This document shows positions 37,017 through 52,833 of a stretch of DNA of 52,833 nucleotides, one piece after another (position 1 is the stretch's first letter; the number at the start of each line of letters is the position of its first letter). The notes beneath the pieces were generated by a model, which was given only the letters and a program-made list of their open reading frames with translations, searched no databases and was not told the origin of the DNA. The stretch is taken from NCBI RefSeq assembly GCF_900491935.1, contig NZ_UEXK01000004.1, forward strand, positions 1,292,053 through 1,344,885, in the 5' to 3' direction. The translations under genes and the position numbers were made by a program. Source of the stretch: Klenkia terrae (GTDB taxonomy: Bacteria; Actinomycetota; Actinomycetes; Mycobacteriales; Geodermatophilaceae).

Positions 37017-38210
37017 CTACTTGTTGATCTTGACGACCCGGCCGGCGCCGACGGTGCGACCGCCCTCGCGGATGGCGAAGCGCAGGCCCTCCTCCATGGC
37101 GATCGGCTGGATCAGCTCGACCGACATCTCGGTGTTGTCGCCGGGCATGACCATCTCGGTGCCCGAGGGCAGCGTGACCACGCCGGTGACGTCCGTCGTC
37201 CGGAAGTAGAACTGGGGACGGTAGTTGTTGAAGAACGGCGTGTGACGGCCGCCCTCGTCCTTCGAGAGGATGTAGACCGAGCCCTCGAAGTTGGTGTGCG
37301 GGGTGATCGAGCCGGGCTTGACCACGACCTGGCCGCGCTCGACGTCCTCGCGCTTGATGCCGCGCAGCAGCAGGCCCACGTTGTCGCCGGCCTGGCCCTG
37401 GTCGAGCAGCTTGCGGAACATCTCGACGCCGGTGACGGTCGTCTGGGTCGAGGTCGGGCGGATGCCGACGATCTCGATGGTCTCCGACACCTTGACGATG
37501 CCGCGCTCGACGCGCCCGGTCACCACGGTGCCGCGGCCGGTGATCGTGAAGACGTCCTCGACGGGCATGAGGAACGGCTTGTCGATCTCGCGCTCGGGCT
37601 CGGGGATCGCGGTGTCGACGGCGTCCATGAGCTCCATGAGCTTGTCGGCCCACTCGGCGTCGCCCTCGAGCGCCTTCAGCGCCGAGACGCGGACGACCGG
37701 CAGGTCGTCACCCGGGAACTCGTACTCCGAGAGCAGCTCGCGGACCTCGAGCTCGACGAGCTCCAGGATCTCCTCGTCGTCCACCATGTCGGACTTGTTC
37801 AGGGCCACGACGATGTAGGGGACGCCGACCTGGCGGGCCAGGAGCACGTGCTCCTTTGTCTGCGGCATCGGGCCGTCGGTGGCGGCCACGACCAGGATCG
37901 CACCGTCCATCTGCGCGGCACCGGTGATCATGTTCTTGATGTAGTCGGCGTGCCCGGGGCAGTCGACGTGCGCGTAGTGGCGCTTCTCGGTCTGGTACTC
38001 GACGTGGGCGATGGAGATCGTGATCCCACGCGCCTTCTCCTCGGGCGCCTTGTCGATCTGGTCGAACGCGGACGCCTCGTTGAGGTTCGGGTACTTGTCG
38101 TGCAGGACCTTGGTGATCGCCGCGGTGAGCGTCGTCTTCCCGTGGTCGATGTGCCCGATGGTGCCGATGTTGACGTGCGGCTTGGTCCGCTCGAACTTGG
38201 CCTTGGCCAC
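37017..38210 (-). CDS. tuf: elongation factor Tu
   Basis: EF-Tu delivers aminoacyl-tRNA to the ribosome. The 397-aa GTPase has G1 GHIDHGKT, the switch [15 protein letters not shown]3 [21 protein letters not shown]4 NKSD, and the C-terminal domains ending [14 protein letters not shown] 38210 has AGAGGAA 7 nt upstream; the longer open frame is spurious. It is the last gene of rpsL-rpsG-fusA-tuf. Only one tuf copy is present in this window. Confidence 0.98.
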   Translation of the reverse strand: MAKAKFERTKPHVNIGTIGHIDHGKTTLTAAITKVLHDKYPNLNEASAFDQIDKAPEEKARGITISIAHVEYQTEKRHYAHVDCPGHADYIKNMITGAAQMDGAILVVAATDGPMPQTKEHVLLARQVGVPYIVVALNKSDMVDDEEILELVELEVRELLSEYEFPGDDLPVVRVSALKALEGDAEWADKLMELMDAVDTAIPEPEREIDKPFLMPVEDVFTITGRGTVVTGRVERGIVKVSETIEIVGIRPTSTQTTVTGVEMFRKLLDQGQAGDNVGLLLRGIKREDVERGQVVVKPGSITPHTNFEGSVYILSKDEGGRHTPFFNNYRPQFYFRTTDVTGVVTLPSGTEMVMPGDNTEMSVELIQPIAMEEGLRFAIREGGRTVGAGRVVKINK

Positions 38211-38285
38211 TGGGGTTCCTCTCCGTAAGTGTCTGTCGCAGTGCTGCTGCTGAGTCTGTGGGGTGCGGGCGGGCGCCCGCCGGAT

Positions 38286-38310
38286 CGGGCCGCCGAGGAT
38301 CAGCGGCCCG
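38286..38310 (-). other. fusA-tuf intercistronic hairpin
   Basis: CGGGCCGC pairs with GCGGCCCG (8 bp perfect, 9-nt loop) just after the fusA stop, in the 106-bp fusA-tuf spacer. A second palindrome, GGCGGGCGCCCGCC, lies 18 bp further on. No T-tract. It may slow read-through or mark a processing site. Confidence 0.4.
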
Positions 38311-38316
38311 GCCCGG

Positions 38317-40404
<2,088 letters not shown>

Positions 40405-40469
40405 TGCCTGCCCTTCCTGCTCTGTCCTGGTCGCGGGGCCCGGGGGTCACCCGGGGTTCGCCGCGGGGT

Positions 40470-40505
40470 GGCGGCTGGTGGCGCTGGTGGGTCTCACCAG
40501 CCGCC
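40470..40505 (-). other. rpsG-fusA intercistronic hairpin with an alternative partner
   Basis: GGCGGCTGGTG (40470-40480) pairs with CACCAGCCGCC (40495-40505), an 11-bp perfect stem with 14-nt loop. A second arm, GCTGGTG at 40483-40489, can pair with the same CACCAGC with a 5-nt loop, so two mutually exclusive hairpins are possible. This is the geometry of a regulatory switch or attenuator, 6 nt after the rpsG stop. Confidence 0.45.
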
Positions 40506-40510
40506 GGTGA

Positions 40511-40981
40511 TCACCAGCGGTAGTGCGCGAAGGCCTTGTTCGACTCGGCCATCTTGTGCGTGTCCTCGCGGCGCTTGACCGCGGCACCGAGGCCGTTGCT
40601 GGCGTCGAGGAGCTCGTTCATCAGGCGCTCGGTCATCGTCTTCTCGCGACGCGACCGGGAGTACTGGATGAGCCAGCGCAGGCCGAGGGTGGTGCTGCGC
40701 GAGGCGCGCACCTCGATCGGGACCTGGTAGGTGGCGCCACCTACGCGCCGGCTGCGGACCTCGAGGGCGGGCTTGACGTTGTCCAGCGCGCGCTTGAGGG
40801 TCACGACGGGGTCGGTGTCGTTCTTGGCCCGGACGCCCTCGAGGGCGCCGTAGACGATCGCCTCGGCGATGGAGCGCTTGCCGTCGACGAGCACCTTGTT
40901 GACGAGCTGGGTGACCAGCTGCGACTGGTACACCGGGTCGACGACGAGCGGACGCTTCGGCGCGGGGCCCTTGCGCGGCAT
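40511..40981 (-). CDS. rpsG: 30S ribosomal protein S7
   Basis: 30S head nucleator near the E site. The 156-aa product begins [19 protein letters not shown], with [40 protein letters not shown] and [23 protein letters not shown] 40981 shares a base with the rpsL TAA stop (TAATG). In E. coli S7 autoregulates the str operon; the sequence does not show the same site. Confidence 0.98.
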   Translation of the reverse strand: MPRKGPAPKRPLVVDPVYQSQLVTQLVNKVLVDGKRSIAEAIVYGALEGVRAKNDTDPVVTLKRALDNVKPALEVRSRRVGGATYQVPIEVRASRSTTLGLRWLIQYSRSRREKTMTERLMNELLDASNGLGAAVKRREDTHKMAESNKAFAHYRW

Positions 40982-41355
40982 TAGCTCTTCTCCTTCTTCG
41001 CGCCGTAGCGGCTGCGAGCCTGCTTGCGACCGCGGACCGCCTGGGTGTCCAGGGAGCCACGGATGATCTTGTAACGGACGCCCGGGAGGTCCTTCACGCG
41101 GCCACCGCGCACGAGCACCATCGAGTGCTCCTGCAGGTTGTGGCCGACACCGGGGATGTACGCGGTCACCTCGACGCCGCTGGTGAGCCGGACGCGAGCG
41201 ACCTTGCGCAGCGCCGAGTTCGGCTTCTTCGGCGTCGTCGTGTAGACGCGCGTGCACACGCCGCGACGCTGGGGGGAACCCTTCAACGCCGGGGTCTTGG
41301 TCTTCTCGACCTTGTCCTCGCGGCCCTTGCGGACCAGCTGCTGGATCGTGGGCAT
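40981..41355 (-). CDS. rpsL: 30S ribosomal protein S12
   Basis: Decoding-centre protein of 124 aa: [60 protein letters not shown]. The lysines in TPKKPNS and VKDLPGVRY, where streptomycin-resistance changes occur in other bacteria, are wild-type. ATG 41355 has AGGAG about 13 nt upstream. First gene of the str operon, with a strong promoter 330 bp upstream and a long leader. Confidence 0.98.
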   Translation of the reverse strand: MPTIQQLVRKGREDKVEKTKTPALKGSPQRRGVCTRVYTTTPKKPNSALRKVARVRLTSGVEVTAYIPGVGHNLQEHSMVLVRGGRVKDLPGVRYKIIRGSLDTQAVRGRKQARSRYGAKKEKS

Positions 41356-41680
41356 GGGTGGCCTTGAACTCCTGCCTGCGCTGGGTCGTGCTCTGGATGA
41401 GTGCGTTGCTCGTCGTGCTGGGGTGGTCCGGAGCGGTGCTCCGGTCCTGCTCCTGGCCCTACCCGCACCCGTCGTCCGGCCCCCGCGCTCGGGCGTGTCG
41501 CCTTTGCCGGGATCCGGGCTGCTGGTGAGTCGGACTCCTTCGCCCCTCGCGCCTGGTGCACGATCCCCTGGCCCCGACCGGAGCCGGGGCGGGACCCCCT
41601 GGCATCCAGGCGATCCGAGGATCGACCGGGCACCCAGGTGCGCCGCGAGCGGGAGCAGGCCCAGGTGAACCTGGGCACGG
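41356..41680 (-). other. long structured 5' leader of rpsL
   Basis: No gene is seen here on either strand that I can support. If transcription starts near 41680 the leader is about 325 nt. It contains several short stems: CCGGAGC with GCTCCGG (41428-41444), CGATCC with GGATCG (41611-41624), and a dyad at 41659-41676. Translation autoregulation or a binding site is possible, but nothing matches a known ribosomal-protein leader that I recognise. Confidence 0.4.
41659..41676 (-). other. dyad-symmetric element just after the rpsL start site
   Basis: GCCCAGGT and ACCTGGGC form a perfect 8-bp inverted repeat around a 2-nt centre, about 5-22 nt downstream of the predicted transcription start. The position suits an operator for a dimeric repressor or an early RNA hairpin. 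Confidence 0.4.
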
Positions 41681-41686
41681 CTGACC

Positions 41687-41715
41687 ACGATACCCGGGCG
41701 GTGGAACCCGGTCAA
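41687..41715 (-). promoter_or_regulatory. rpsL (str operon) promoter
   Basis: On the minus strand TTGACC (-35, 41710-41715), a 17-bp spacer and TATCGT (-10, 41687-41692) form the best sigma-70-type promoter in the window. The start would be near 41680. The other half of the 621-bp divergent region (41716-41976) has no recognisable gene; a TACGGT near 41924 on the plus strand could be a -10 for the protease gene but has no good -35. Confidence 0.7.
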
Positions 41716-41976
41716 AGCCGGGTCCGTCACGCCAGTGCGGGCGCCGCTGCCGGGTCCGCCGACCGGGGCCGGGGTGGACGAGGCGTGCGGGCCCGGCCGT
41801 CGCGAGGGGGTGTGCACCCCCGGGCTCCGGCCGGCCGGGATCGAACCGCAGGCGACGCTACCCGCCGGCCGCCGTCCTGTCAGCCGCCGACACCCGGAGC
41901 TTCCTCGTTGTCGGACCCCGCGCCTACGGTCGGGAGCCGAACCGTCACAGGCAGATCACCCACCCCGGAGGCCACC

Positions 41977-42954
41977 GTGCGCGTCGACACCGCCCGCGAG
42001 CTCAAGGCCGCGCTGTCCCGCCGGCTGTCGGAGGCGCCGCCCGGGACGGTGGTGGCCAGCGACGCACCGGGGTCCTGGAGCGGGGTCGCCCTGGGCCTCG
42101 CACCGGTCGGCCCGGACCAGGTGCACCTGGCGGTCCGGCTGCTCGCCGAGGCCGACGTCCGGCTGGTCCTCGACGGCCTGGACGACGCCGCCCGCGCCGA
42201 GGTCGACGTCCGGGTCATCGGGCCGGTCCGCCCGCAGCGCTCCCCCACCCCCGAGGAGCTCCAGCGGCGCACCCGCCCGCTGGTGCCCGGCCTGTCGGTC
42301 GCCCACCCGACCGTCACCGCCGGGACGCTGGGCGGTTTCGTCCGGCGGTCGGGCACCGCCGGGCTGCTGGTGCTGTCCAACAACCACGTGCTGGCCGCGA
42401 GCGACGCGGCCGCCGAGGGCGACCCGGTGCTGCAGCCCGGCCCCGCGGACGGCGGCACCGACGCCGACCGGGTCGGCACGCTGACCGCCTTCGAGCGCTT
42501 CGTGGCCACCGGCAACCTGGTCGACGCCGCGGTGGCCGCCCTCGACGAGGGCGTGGACGCCGACCCGGCCGGCTACCCGGGCGGGGCCCTCCTGGCCGAC
42601 GTGCTCGCCGCCGAGGACGTCGACCCGGACGAGGCGGTGGAGAAGGTCGGGCGCACCACCGGCCACACCCGGGGCCGGATCACCGCCGTCGAGGTGGACG
42701 GCGTCGGCGTGCAGTACGACGCCGACGTGGTGCACACCTTCGACGACCAGCTCGAGATCGAGGGCGTCGACGGGTCCTTCAGCGACGGGGGCGACTCGGG
42801 CTCGGTGATCTGGCGCAGCAGCGACCGTGCGCCGCTGGGCCTGCTGTTCGCCGGGTCCACCCAGGGCGGCAGCAACGGGGGCGGCGTCACGTTCGCCAAC
42901 CCGCTCGCCACGGTGCTGCGGGTGCTCGGGTTGACCTGGGTGTCCGGGGCCTGA
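41977..42954 (+). CDS. trypsin-like serine protease without signal peptide
   Basis: A 325-aa protein with a chymotrypsin-fold core. The catalytic triad is visible: H137 in LVLSNNHVLA, D183 in GNLVDAAVAALD and S274 in GGDSGSVIW. The N-terminal 90 residues form a separate module containing SGVALGLAPVGPDQVHLAV and VDVRVIGPVRPQ, which resembles the whole of the next small protein. There is no signal peptide or membrane segment, so the protease should be cytoplasmic, unusual for this fold; similar proteases of the plant NAL1-like type occur in bacteria. GTG 41977 has GGAGG 5 nt upstream. Substrate unknown. The region between rpoC and rpsL is an accessory insert. Confidence 0.82.
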   Translation: MRVDTARELKAALSRRLSEAPPGTVVASDAPGSWSGVALGLAPVGPDQVHLAVRLLAEADVRLVLDGLDDAARAEVDVRVIGPVRPQRSPTPEELQRRTRPLVPGLSVAHPTVTAGTLGGFVRRSGTAGLLVLSNNHVLAASDAAAEGDPVLQPGPADGGTDADRVGTLTAFERFVATGNLVDAAVAALDEGVDADPAGYPGGALLADVLAAEDVDPDEAVEKVGRTTGHTRGRITAVEVDGVGVQYDADVVHTFDDQLEIEGVDGSFSDGGDSGSVIWRSSDRAPLGLLFAGSTQGGSNGGGVTFANPLATVLRVLGLTWVSGA

Positions 42955-43003
42955 CGGGTCGGTGGGCCTGGACCGGGGACGGGAGCGGGTCCACCATGGG
43001 TGG

Positions 43004-43228
43004 ATGACCGACCGACCCACCGCCCGCGCCGCCAAGGCGGTGCTGACCGCCCGGCTCGCCGGTGCACCCGGGATCGCCGGGGTCGGGCTGGCCAGGCAGG
43101 ACGCCGACTACGTGCTGCGGGTCGACCTGGCCGAGGCGGCCGCCGGTGCCCGGGTGCCCGGCACCGTCGACGGCGTCGCCGTGGTCACCCGGGTGATAGG
43201 CACGGTCCGCGCGCTGCCGGCCACCTGA
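43004..43228 (+). CDS. small protein sharing a module with the adjacent protease
   Basis: A 74-aa hypothetical protein starting ATG 43004. The segment GIAGVGLARQDADYVLRVDL followed by VAVVTRVIGTVRALPAT matches, in order and spacing, the protease N-terminal module (SGVALG..., DQVHLAVRL, VDVRVIGPVRPQ). It may therefore be a free-standing form of that module, acting as propeptide-like chaperone, inhibitor or targeting factor; this is inference. It follows the protease by 49 bp. An upstream GTG (42962) would add 14 residues with no better ribosome site. Confidence 0.6.
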   Translation: MTDRPTARAAKAVLTARLAGAPGIAGVGLARQDADYVLRVDLAEAAAGARVPGTVDGVAVVTRVIGTVRALPAT

Positions 43229-43305
43229 CCCGAGCGGCACCTCCGTGCCACGCTGCCGGTACGGACGGCGTCGACGAGGACGCCCCGCCGACGAGGAGGA
43301 CCCGC

Positions 43306-44346
43306 GTGCGCATCGGCATCCAGACCAGCTACTCCGGTGACTTCCGGCAGACCGCCCAGGAGATCGTCGACCTCGAGCAGGTCGGCCTCGACGTGGCGAT
43401 GGTCGCGGAGGTCTACACGTTCGACGCGGTGAGCCAGCTCGGCTACCTCGCCGCGGTCACCGACCGGGTCGAGCTGATGAGCGGCATCCTGCCGATCTAC
43501 AGCCGCACCCCGGCGCTCACCGCCATGACGGCCGCCGGCCTGGACTTGGTCTCCGACGGGCGGTTCACCCTCGGCCTGGGCGCGTCCGGTCCCCAGGTCG
43601 TGGAGGGCTGGCACGGCGTGCCCTACGACGCCCCGCTGGCCCGCACCCGCGAGGTGGTGGAGATCTGCCGGTCGGTGTGGCGCCGGGAGCGGCTCGAGCA
43701 CGCCGGGCCGAAGTACACGATCCCGCTGCCCGCCGACCAGGGCACCGGTCTGGGCAAGCCGCTCAAGCTCATCAACACCCCGGTCCGGGAGCGCATCCCG
43801 GTGCTGCTGGCCGCCATCGGCCCCAAGAACGTCCAGCTGGCCGCGGAGGTGGCCGAGTACTGGGAACCCATCTTCTTCCACCCGGAGAAGGCACATGACG
43901 TGTGGGGCGCCTCGCTGGACGCCGGCAAGGCGCAGCGCGACCCCGCCCTCGGCGAGCTCGGCGTCGTGGCCGGTGTCCCGGTCGCCATCGGCGACGACGT
44001 CGAGGGACTGCTGGAGTTCGTCAAGCACGGCGTCGCCCTGTACGTGGGCGGGATGGGCGCGAAGGGGAAGAACTTCTACAACGACCTCGCCGTCCGGTAC
44101 GGCTTCGCCGAGGAGGCCGCCACCATCCAGGACCTCTACCTCGCCGGCCGCAAGGAGGAGGCGGCCGCCGCGGTGCCCGACGAGCTCGTCCGGCAGACGT
44201 CGCTGATCGGGCCGGAGTCGTGGGTGGCCGAGCGGGTGGCCGCCTTCGCGGAGGCCGGGGTCACCGTGCTCACCGCCCAGCCGCTCGACGACACCCCGGC
44301 CGGCCGACGTCGCACCATCGAGACGTTGGCCCGCATCGCCCGCTAG
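43306..44346 (+). CDS. LLM-class F420-dependent oxidoreductase
   Basis: A luciferase-like monooxygenase-fold oxidoreductase of 346 aa. It opens VRIGIQTSYSGDFRQTAQEI and has VTDRVELMSGILPIYSRTPA, FTLGLGASGPQVVEGWHGVP, IPVLLAAIGPKNVQLAAEVA, typical of actinobacterial F420-dependent enzymes; the cofactor is inferred from the family. The substrate is unknown. GTG 43306 has GAGGAGGA 5 nt upstream. It follows the small protein by 77 bp and ends against a bidirectional terminator facing rpoC. Confidence 0.86.
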   Translation: MRIGIQTSYSGDFRQTAQEIVDLEQVGLDVAMVAEVYTFDAVSQLGYLAAVTDRVELMSGILPIYSRTPALTAMTAAGLDLVSDGRFTLGLGASGPQVVEGWHGVPYDAPLARTREVVEICRSVWRRERLEHAGPKYTIPLPADQGTGLGKPLKLINTPVRERIPVLLAAIGPKNVQLAAEVAEYWEPIFFHPEKAHDVWGASLDAGKAQRDPALGELGVVAGVPVAIGDDVEGLLEFVKHGVALYVGGMGAKGKNFYNDLAVRYGFAEEAATIQDLYLAGRKEEAAAAVPDELVRQTSLIGPESWVAERVAAFAEAGVTVLTAQPLDDTPAGRRRTIETLARIAR

Positions 44347-44362
44347 GCACCCCGCGAACGCG

Positions 44363-44398
44363 AGAGGCCCCGCAGACCATCAGGTCTGCGGGGCCTCT
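44363..44398. terminator. bidirectional terminator between the LLM oxidoreductase and rpoC
   Basis: A 16-bp perfect stem (AGAGGCCCCGCAGACC with GGTCTGCGGGGCCTCT) and 4-nt loop ATCA, located between two convergent stops (44346 and 44410). It would serve both strands. No T-tracts flank it. Confidence 0.85.
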
Positions 44399-44409
44399 GC
44401 GTCGGCGGA

Positions 44410-48318
<3,909 letters not shown>

Positions 48319-48370
48319 CTGATTACCCCTTTCCGGGGCTAGTTCTTCGTTTCTTGAGTCACGAGGGGTG

Positions 48371-48403
48371 GCCGGCCGGCCCGCTGGTCACGGGCCGGCC
48401 GGC
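48371..48403 (-). other. rpoB-rpoC intercistronic hairpin
   Basis: GCCGGCCGGCCCG pairs with CGGGCCGGCCGGC (13 bp perfect, 7-nt loop) 6 nt after the rpoB stop. No T-tract follows. It is stable enough to act as a partial terminator, a processing site or a ribosome-release structure that sets rpoC dosage relative to rpoB. Confidence 0.6.
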
Positions 48404-48409
48404 GGTCGA

Positions 48410-51904
<3,495 letters not shown>

Positions 51905-52097
51905 GATGCGTCCTTCCAAGGACCTCACGACGTGCGGGCGGTCGGTGCGGGTCGTCGTCGGCGGTGTCGGCGCTGGCACCCGACGGCCACGGAGCACCCG
52001 TTCGACCTGGTCAGCGCGAGGTGTCCCCGTCGTGTTCCGGAGCACCTCTGGTGACCCGGCTCGGCGGGTTGGCAGTCAGAGGGCAGCGCAACAGGAG

Positions 52098-52126
52098 ACC
52101 CTACCCCTCATCCGGGCCGATGTCAT
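52098..52126 (-). promoter_or_regulatory. candidate rpoB promoter
   Basis: ATGACA (-35, 52121-52126), 17-bp spacer and TAGGGT (-10, 52098-52103) on the minus strand. The start would be near 52091, giving a leader of about 187 nt before rpoB. The -35 lies inside one arm of the hairpin that follows the Mce-associated gene. The rest of the 308-bp spacer holds no gene. Confidence 0.5.
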
Positions 52127-52155
52127 CCCCGGGGGTGGGTGGTCCCCGGGGATGA
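52123..52155 (-). terminator. candidate terminator after the Mce-associated gene
   Basis: TCATCCCCGGGG pairs with CCCCGGGGATGA (12 bp perfect, 9-nt loop), 57 bp after the stop at 52213. No T-tract follows. It overlaps the candidate rpoB -35 box. Confidence 0.6.
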
Positions 52156-52212
52156 TGCCAGCGGCGCGCGCCCGGCGGAACCGGCCACGCCGACGACGAC
52201 CCGGCGCGCGCT

Positions 52213-52806
52213 TCAGCTCGAGGTCAGCAGGGTGAGCTCGCTGATCTTCCAGTCGCCGTCGACCTGCAGCATCGTCACCCGGACGGTCTGCGTGCAGGAC
52301 TGGGCGCCGTCGTCGGTGACCGTGCACTCCGACCCGGCCGGCGCGGCCTGGGTGCCGGAGTTCACCGACTGCACGACGTACTGGCCGAAGACCACCAGGG
52401 TCGCCTGGTCCTGGGACTCGTTCACCTGCTGCAGGCCGACCTCGAGGACGTCGTAGCTCGTGGTCGCCGACACCTGCTCGTAGGTGTCGATGATCCCGCC
52501 CGAGGACAGGTCGGACTCGTACTGGTCGCGCAGGTCGCCGGTGAGGGCGTCGAGCTTGCGCTGCACGCTGCCGTCGGAGTCCTGGTAGTCGTAGGCGTAG
52601 ACGTCCTCGACCCCGCTGCGGGCCGCGGCGAAGATCGCCGGGTCCACCGACGTCGGGTGCTGGCGCTGGTACAGCAGCCAGCCCCCACCCGCGGCGGTGA
52701 GCACGCACAGCAGGGCGAGGACCAGGGCGAGGGTGCGACCGCGGCGGGGGGCGGCGCGGCCGGGCTTCCGAGAGTCCTCGGTCCTGGCCCTGTCCCTTCT
52801 ATACAT
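52213..52806 (-). CDS. Mce-associated-type membrane protein
   Basis: A 197-aa protein with a basic N-terminus (MYRRDRARTEDSRKPGR), one membrane helix at about 25-46 and a predicted extracytoplasmic domain with YDYQDSDGSVQRKLDALTGD, a pattern seen in the accessory (Mas) proteins of Mce lipid-import loci. One cysteine pair (SECTVTDDGAQSC) may form a disulfide. ATG start at 52806 is 27 nt from the window end, so its operon partners lie outside. An Mce-type cluster next to rpoB is known in several actinobacteria; the specific function is not established from this sequence. Confidence 0.75.
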   Translation of the reverse strand: MYRRDRARTEDSRKPGRAAPRRGRTLALVLALLCVLTAAGGGWLLYQRQHPTSVDPAIFAAARSGVEDVYAYDYQDSDGSVQRKLDALTGDLRDQYESDLSSGGIIDTYEQVSATTSYDVLEVGLQQVNESQDQATLVVFGQYVVQSVNSGTQAAPAGSECTVTDDGAQSCTQTVRVTMLQVDGDWKISELTLLTSS

Positions 52807-52833
52807 CTTCCAGCCCCCGAGCCCACAGAGGAT

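Noticed and set aside
38268-38281. GGCGGGCGCCCGCC palindrome in the fusA-tuf spacer
   Set aside because: No loop and common by chance at this GC content; the nearby 8-bp stem is the better structure.
41401-41976. Long N-terminal extension of the protease frame
   Set aside because: Runs through the rpsL promoter region, has no conserved residues, and GTG 41977 has a good Shine-Dalgarno.

Overview
The window is a GC-rich chromosomal segment from an actinobacterium. GTG and TTG starts are frequent, genes overlap by 4-bp GTGA or ATGA junctions, and the rpoB/str/S10/spc/alpha ribosomal superoperon is laid out as in that phylum. An F420-type (LLM) oxidoreductase and an Mce-associated membrane protein fit the same placement. 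A Geodermatophilales-like genome is my best guess from overall sequence flavour, and it is inference only. I see no rRNA, tRNA or CRISPR.

Layout. 1-960: an IS982-family insertion sequence abutting the 3' end of tsaD. 962-13754 (minus strand): a chain of tightly packed genes, read right to left: a lipoprotein; then rplM-rpsI-glmM-glmS-acpS-nnr (ribosome, amino-sugar and carrier-protein functions); then alr, a membrane-anchored hydrolase, tsaE fused to a Nudix domain, tsaB, rimI and tsaD (D-alanine supply and t6A tRNA modification). 13772-18712: a beta-carbonic anhydrase, a molybdenum-cofactor cluster (moeA-moaC-mog on plus, fdhD on minus, mobA-like on plus) and an SDR-like NAD(P)-binding protein. 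These interrupt the usual truA to rplM neighbourhood. 18714-41355 (minus strand): the translation superoperon, read right to left: rpsL-rpsG-fusA-tuf, the S10 operon (rpsJ to rpsQ), the spc operon (rplN to rplO), secY-adk-map, and infA-rpmJ-rpsM-rpsK-rpsD-rpoA-rplQ-truA. 41977-44346 (plus strand): a trypsin-like protease, a small protein sharing a module with it, and an LLM-class oxidoreductase, lying between rpoC and rpsL. 44410-51904 (minus strand): rpoC and rpoB, both starting with TTG. 52213-52806: an Mce-associated membrane protein.

How it works together. Nearly every gene serves transcription, translation or envelope precursor supply, so most of the window is conserved core. The most unusual items are: a TsaE-Nudix fusion; a truA whose conserved N-terminus has no ATG, GTG or TTG start and seems to begin at CTG; a signal-less chymotrypsin-fold protease whose N-terminal module recurs in the small protein next door; a rpsL promoter followed by a leader of about 325 nt with a dyad just after the start site; long tails on ribosomal proteins L17, S3 and S5; and several perfect GC-rich hairpins between cistrons, including one between rpoB and rpoC. 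Starts were chosen from Shine-Dalgarno position, overlap with the upstream stop and known family length. Promoter and hairpin calls come from reading the sequence by eye.
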